From: Peptococcaceae bacterium
GTDB taxonomy: Bacteria > Bacillota > Peptococcia > Peptococcales > Peptococcaceae
Direction of reading: 5' to 3'
Assembly (NCBI GenBank): GCA_017383785.1
Contig: JAFNVD010000026.1
Coordinates: 1-5,201 of the forward strand
DNA length: 5,201 nucleotides
The notes beneath the pieces were generated by a model that saw nothing but the letters and a program-made list of their open reading frames with translations, was not told where the DNA came from and made no database searches. Positions 4,918-5,201 of this stretch are shown here, one piece after another. How positions within the stretch are numbered: position 1 is the stretch's first letter; every line of letters begins with the position of its first letter. The position numbers were made by a program, and so were the translations under genes.

Positions 4918-5201
4918 TTATTCTGCTAAAGTACCCTTTAACACCCATGTTTGAGCTTCAGTAATGTGCACAGGCACAATCTGCCCAATCAAAGAAGGTT
5001 CTCCGGCAAAAATAACGGTTTTATTGGTGGTAGTACGGCCGGTCAGCATTGCCTCATTGGTTTTGCTTGGACCTTCTACCAATACTTCAACAACGCGATC
5101 CTGCAATTTGTCATTGATATCGCGACTGATGTCACTCAACGCATCGTTCAATCTCTGTAAACGCTGTTTCTTTTCCTCCAGTGTCACTGGATCTTCCATA
5201 C
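4918..5201 (-). CDS. miaB: MiaB tRNA-2-methylthio-N6-isopentenyladenosine synthase, C-terminal part (5' end outside window)
   Basis: The last 94 complete codons of a methylthiotransferase that adds a 2-methylthio group to N6-isopentenyladenosine-37 in tRNAs reading codons that start with U. A full protein has about 440-520 residues; the Fe-S-binding N-terminal and radical-SAM domains lie beyond the window edge. What is visible is the link MEDPVTLEEKKQRLQRL, typical of the end of the radical-SAM part, and a TRAM domain: VVEVLVEGPSKTNEAMLTGR, then NKTVIFAG, LIGQIVPVHITEAQTWVLKG. TRAM domains bind the tRNA. The pattern 'EGPSKTN...GRT..NK.V.F' and the terminal 'I..A.TW.L.G' match MiaB better than MtaB or RimO. 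The Met at 5199 is internal, not a start. The gene ends 44 bases before the YlbF-family start, like the miaB(ymcB)-ymcA pair in Bacillus. Confidence 0.9.
   Translation of the reverse strand, partial: MEDPVTLEEKKQRLQRLNDALSDISRDINDKLQDRVVEVLVEGPSKTNEAMLTGRTTTNKTVIFAGEPSLIGQIVPVHITEAQTWVLKGTLAE

Overview
All genes read on the minus strand, so the window reads right to left. It looks like a moderately AT-rich Firmicute chromosome. The MiaB tail, the YlbF-type protein with a Cys-rich end and the strong Shine-Dalgarno sites (GGAGG cores 5-7 bases from the start) fit low-GC Gram-positives. The class Negativicutes is my best guess from the style of the MiaB/YlbF pair, but this is an impression and not a placement.

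Right end (4454-5201): the last 94 codons of the tRNA methylthiotransferase gene miaB, then a YlbF/YmcA-family gene 44 bases downstream, evidently in the same operon. Its true start is probably a GTG at 4873 rather than the upstream ATG at 4888. A GC-rich hairpin with T-rich flanks on both sides (4340-4386) closes this operon.

Middle (3751-4340): a monocistronic tspO (TspO/MBR five-helix membrane protein) with its own strong intrinsic terminator (3751-3790).

Left (30-3733): a three-gene operon that probably starts from an extended -10 promoter just past the tspO terminator. The gene order is (1) a DUF2201-type protein with a degenerate metallopeptidase-like N-terminal domain and a C-terminal VWA domain with intact MIDAS residues; (2) a MoxR-type AAA+ ATPase; (3) a small cytoplasmic BspA-type leucine-rich-repeat protein. 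MoxR ATPases and VWA proteins are a known partnership in which the ATPase remodels a client and the VWA protein acts as metal-dependent adaptor. The LRR protein is a plausible recognition or client component. A related copy of the same short palindrome sits in each of the two spacers of this operon, in the same orientation, between a stop codon and the next ribosome binding site.

The most interesting part of the window is this VWA-AAA-LRR cassette with its paired hairpins. No RNA gene, CRISPR array, transposase or origin is visible. The longest gap without a gene is about 177 bases (4277-4453).
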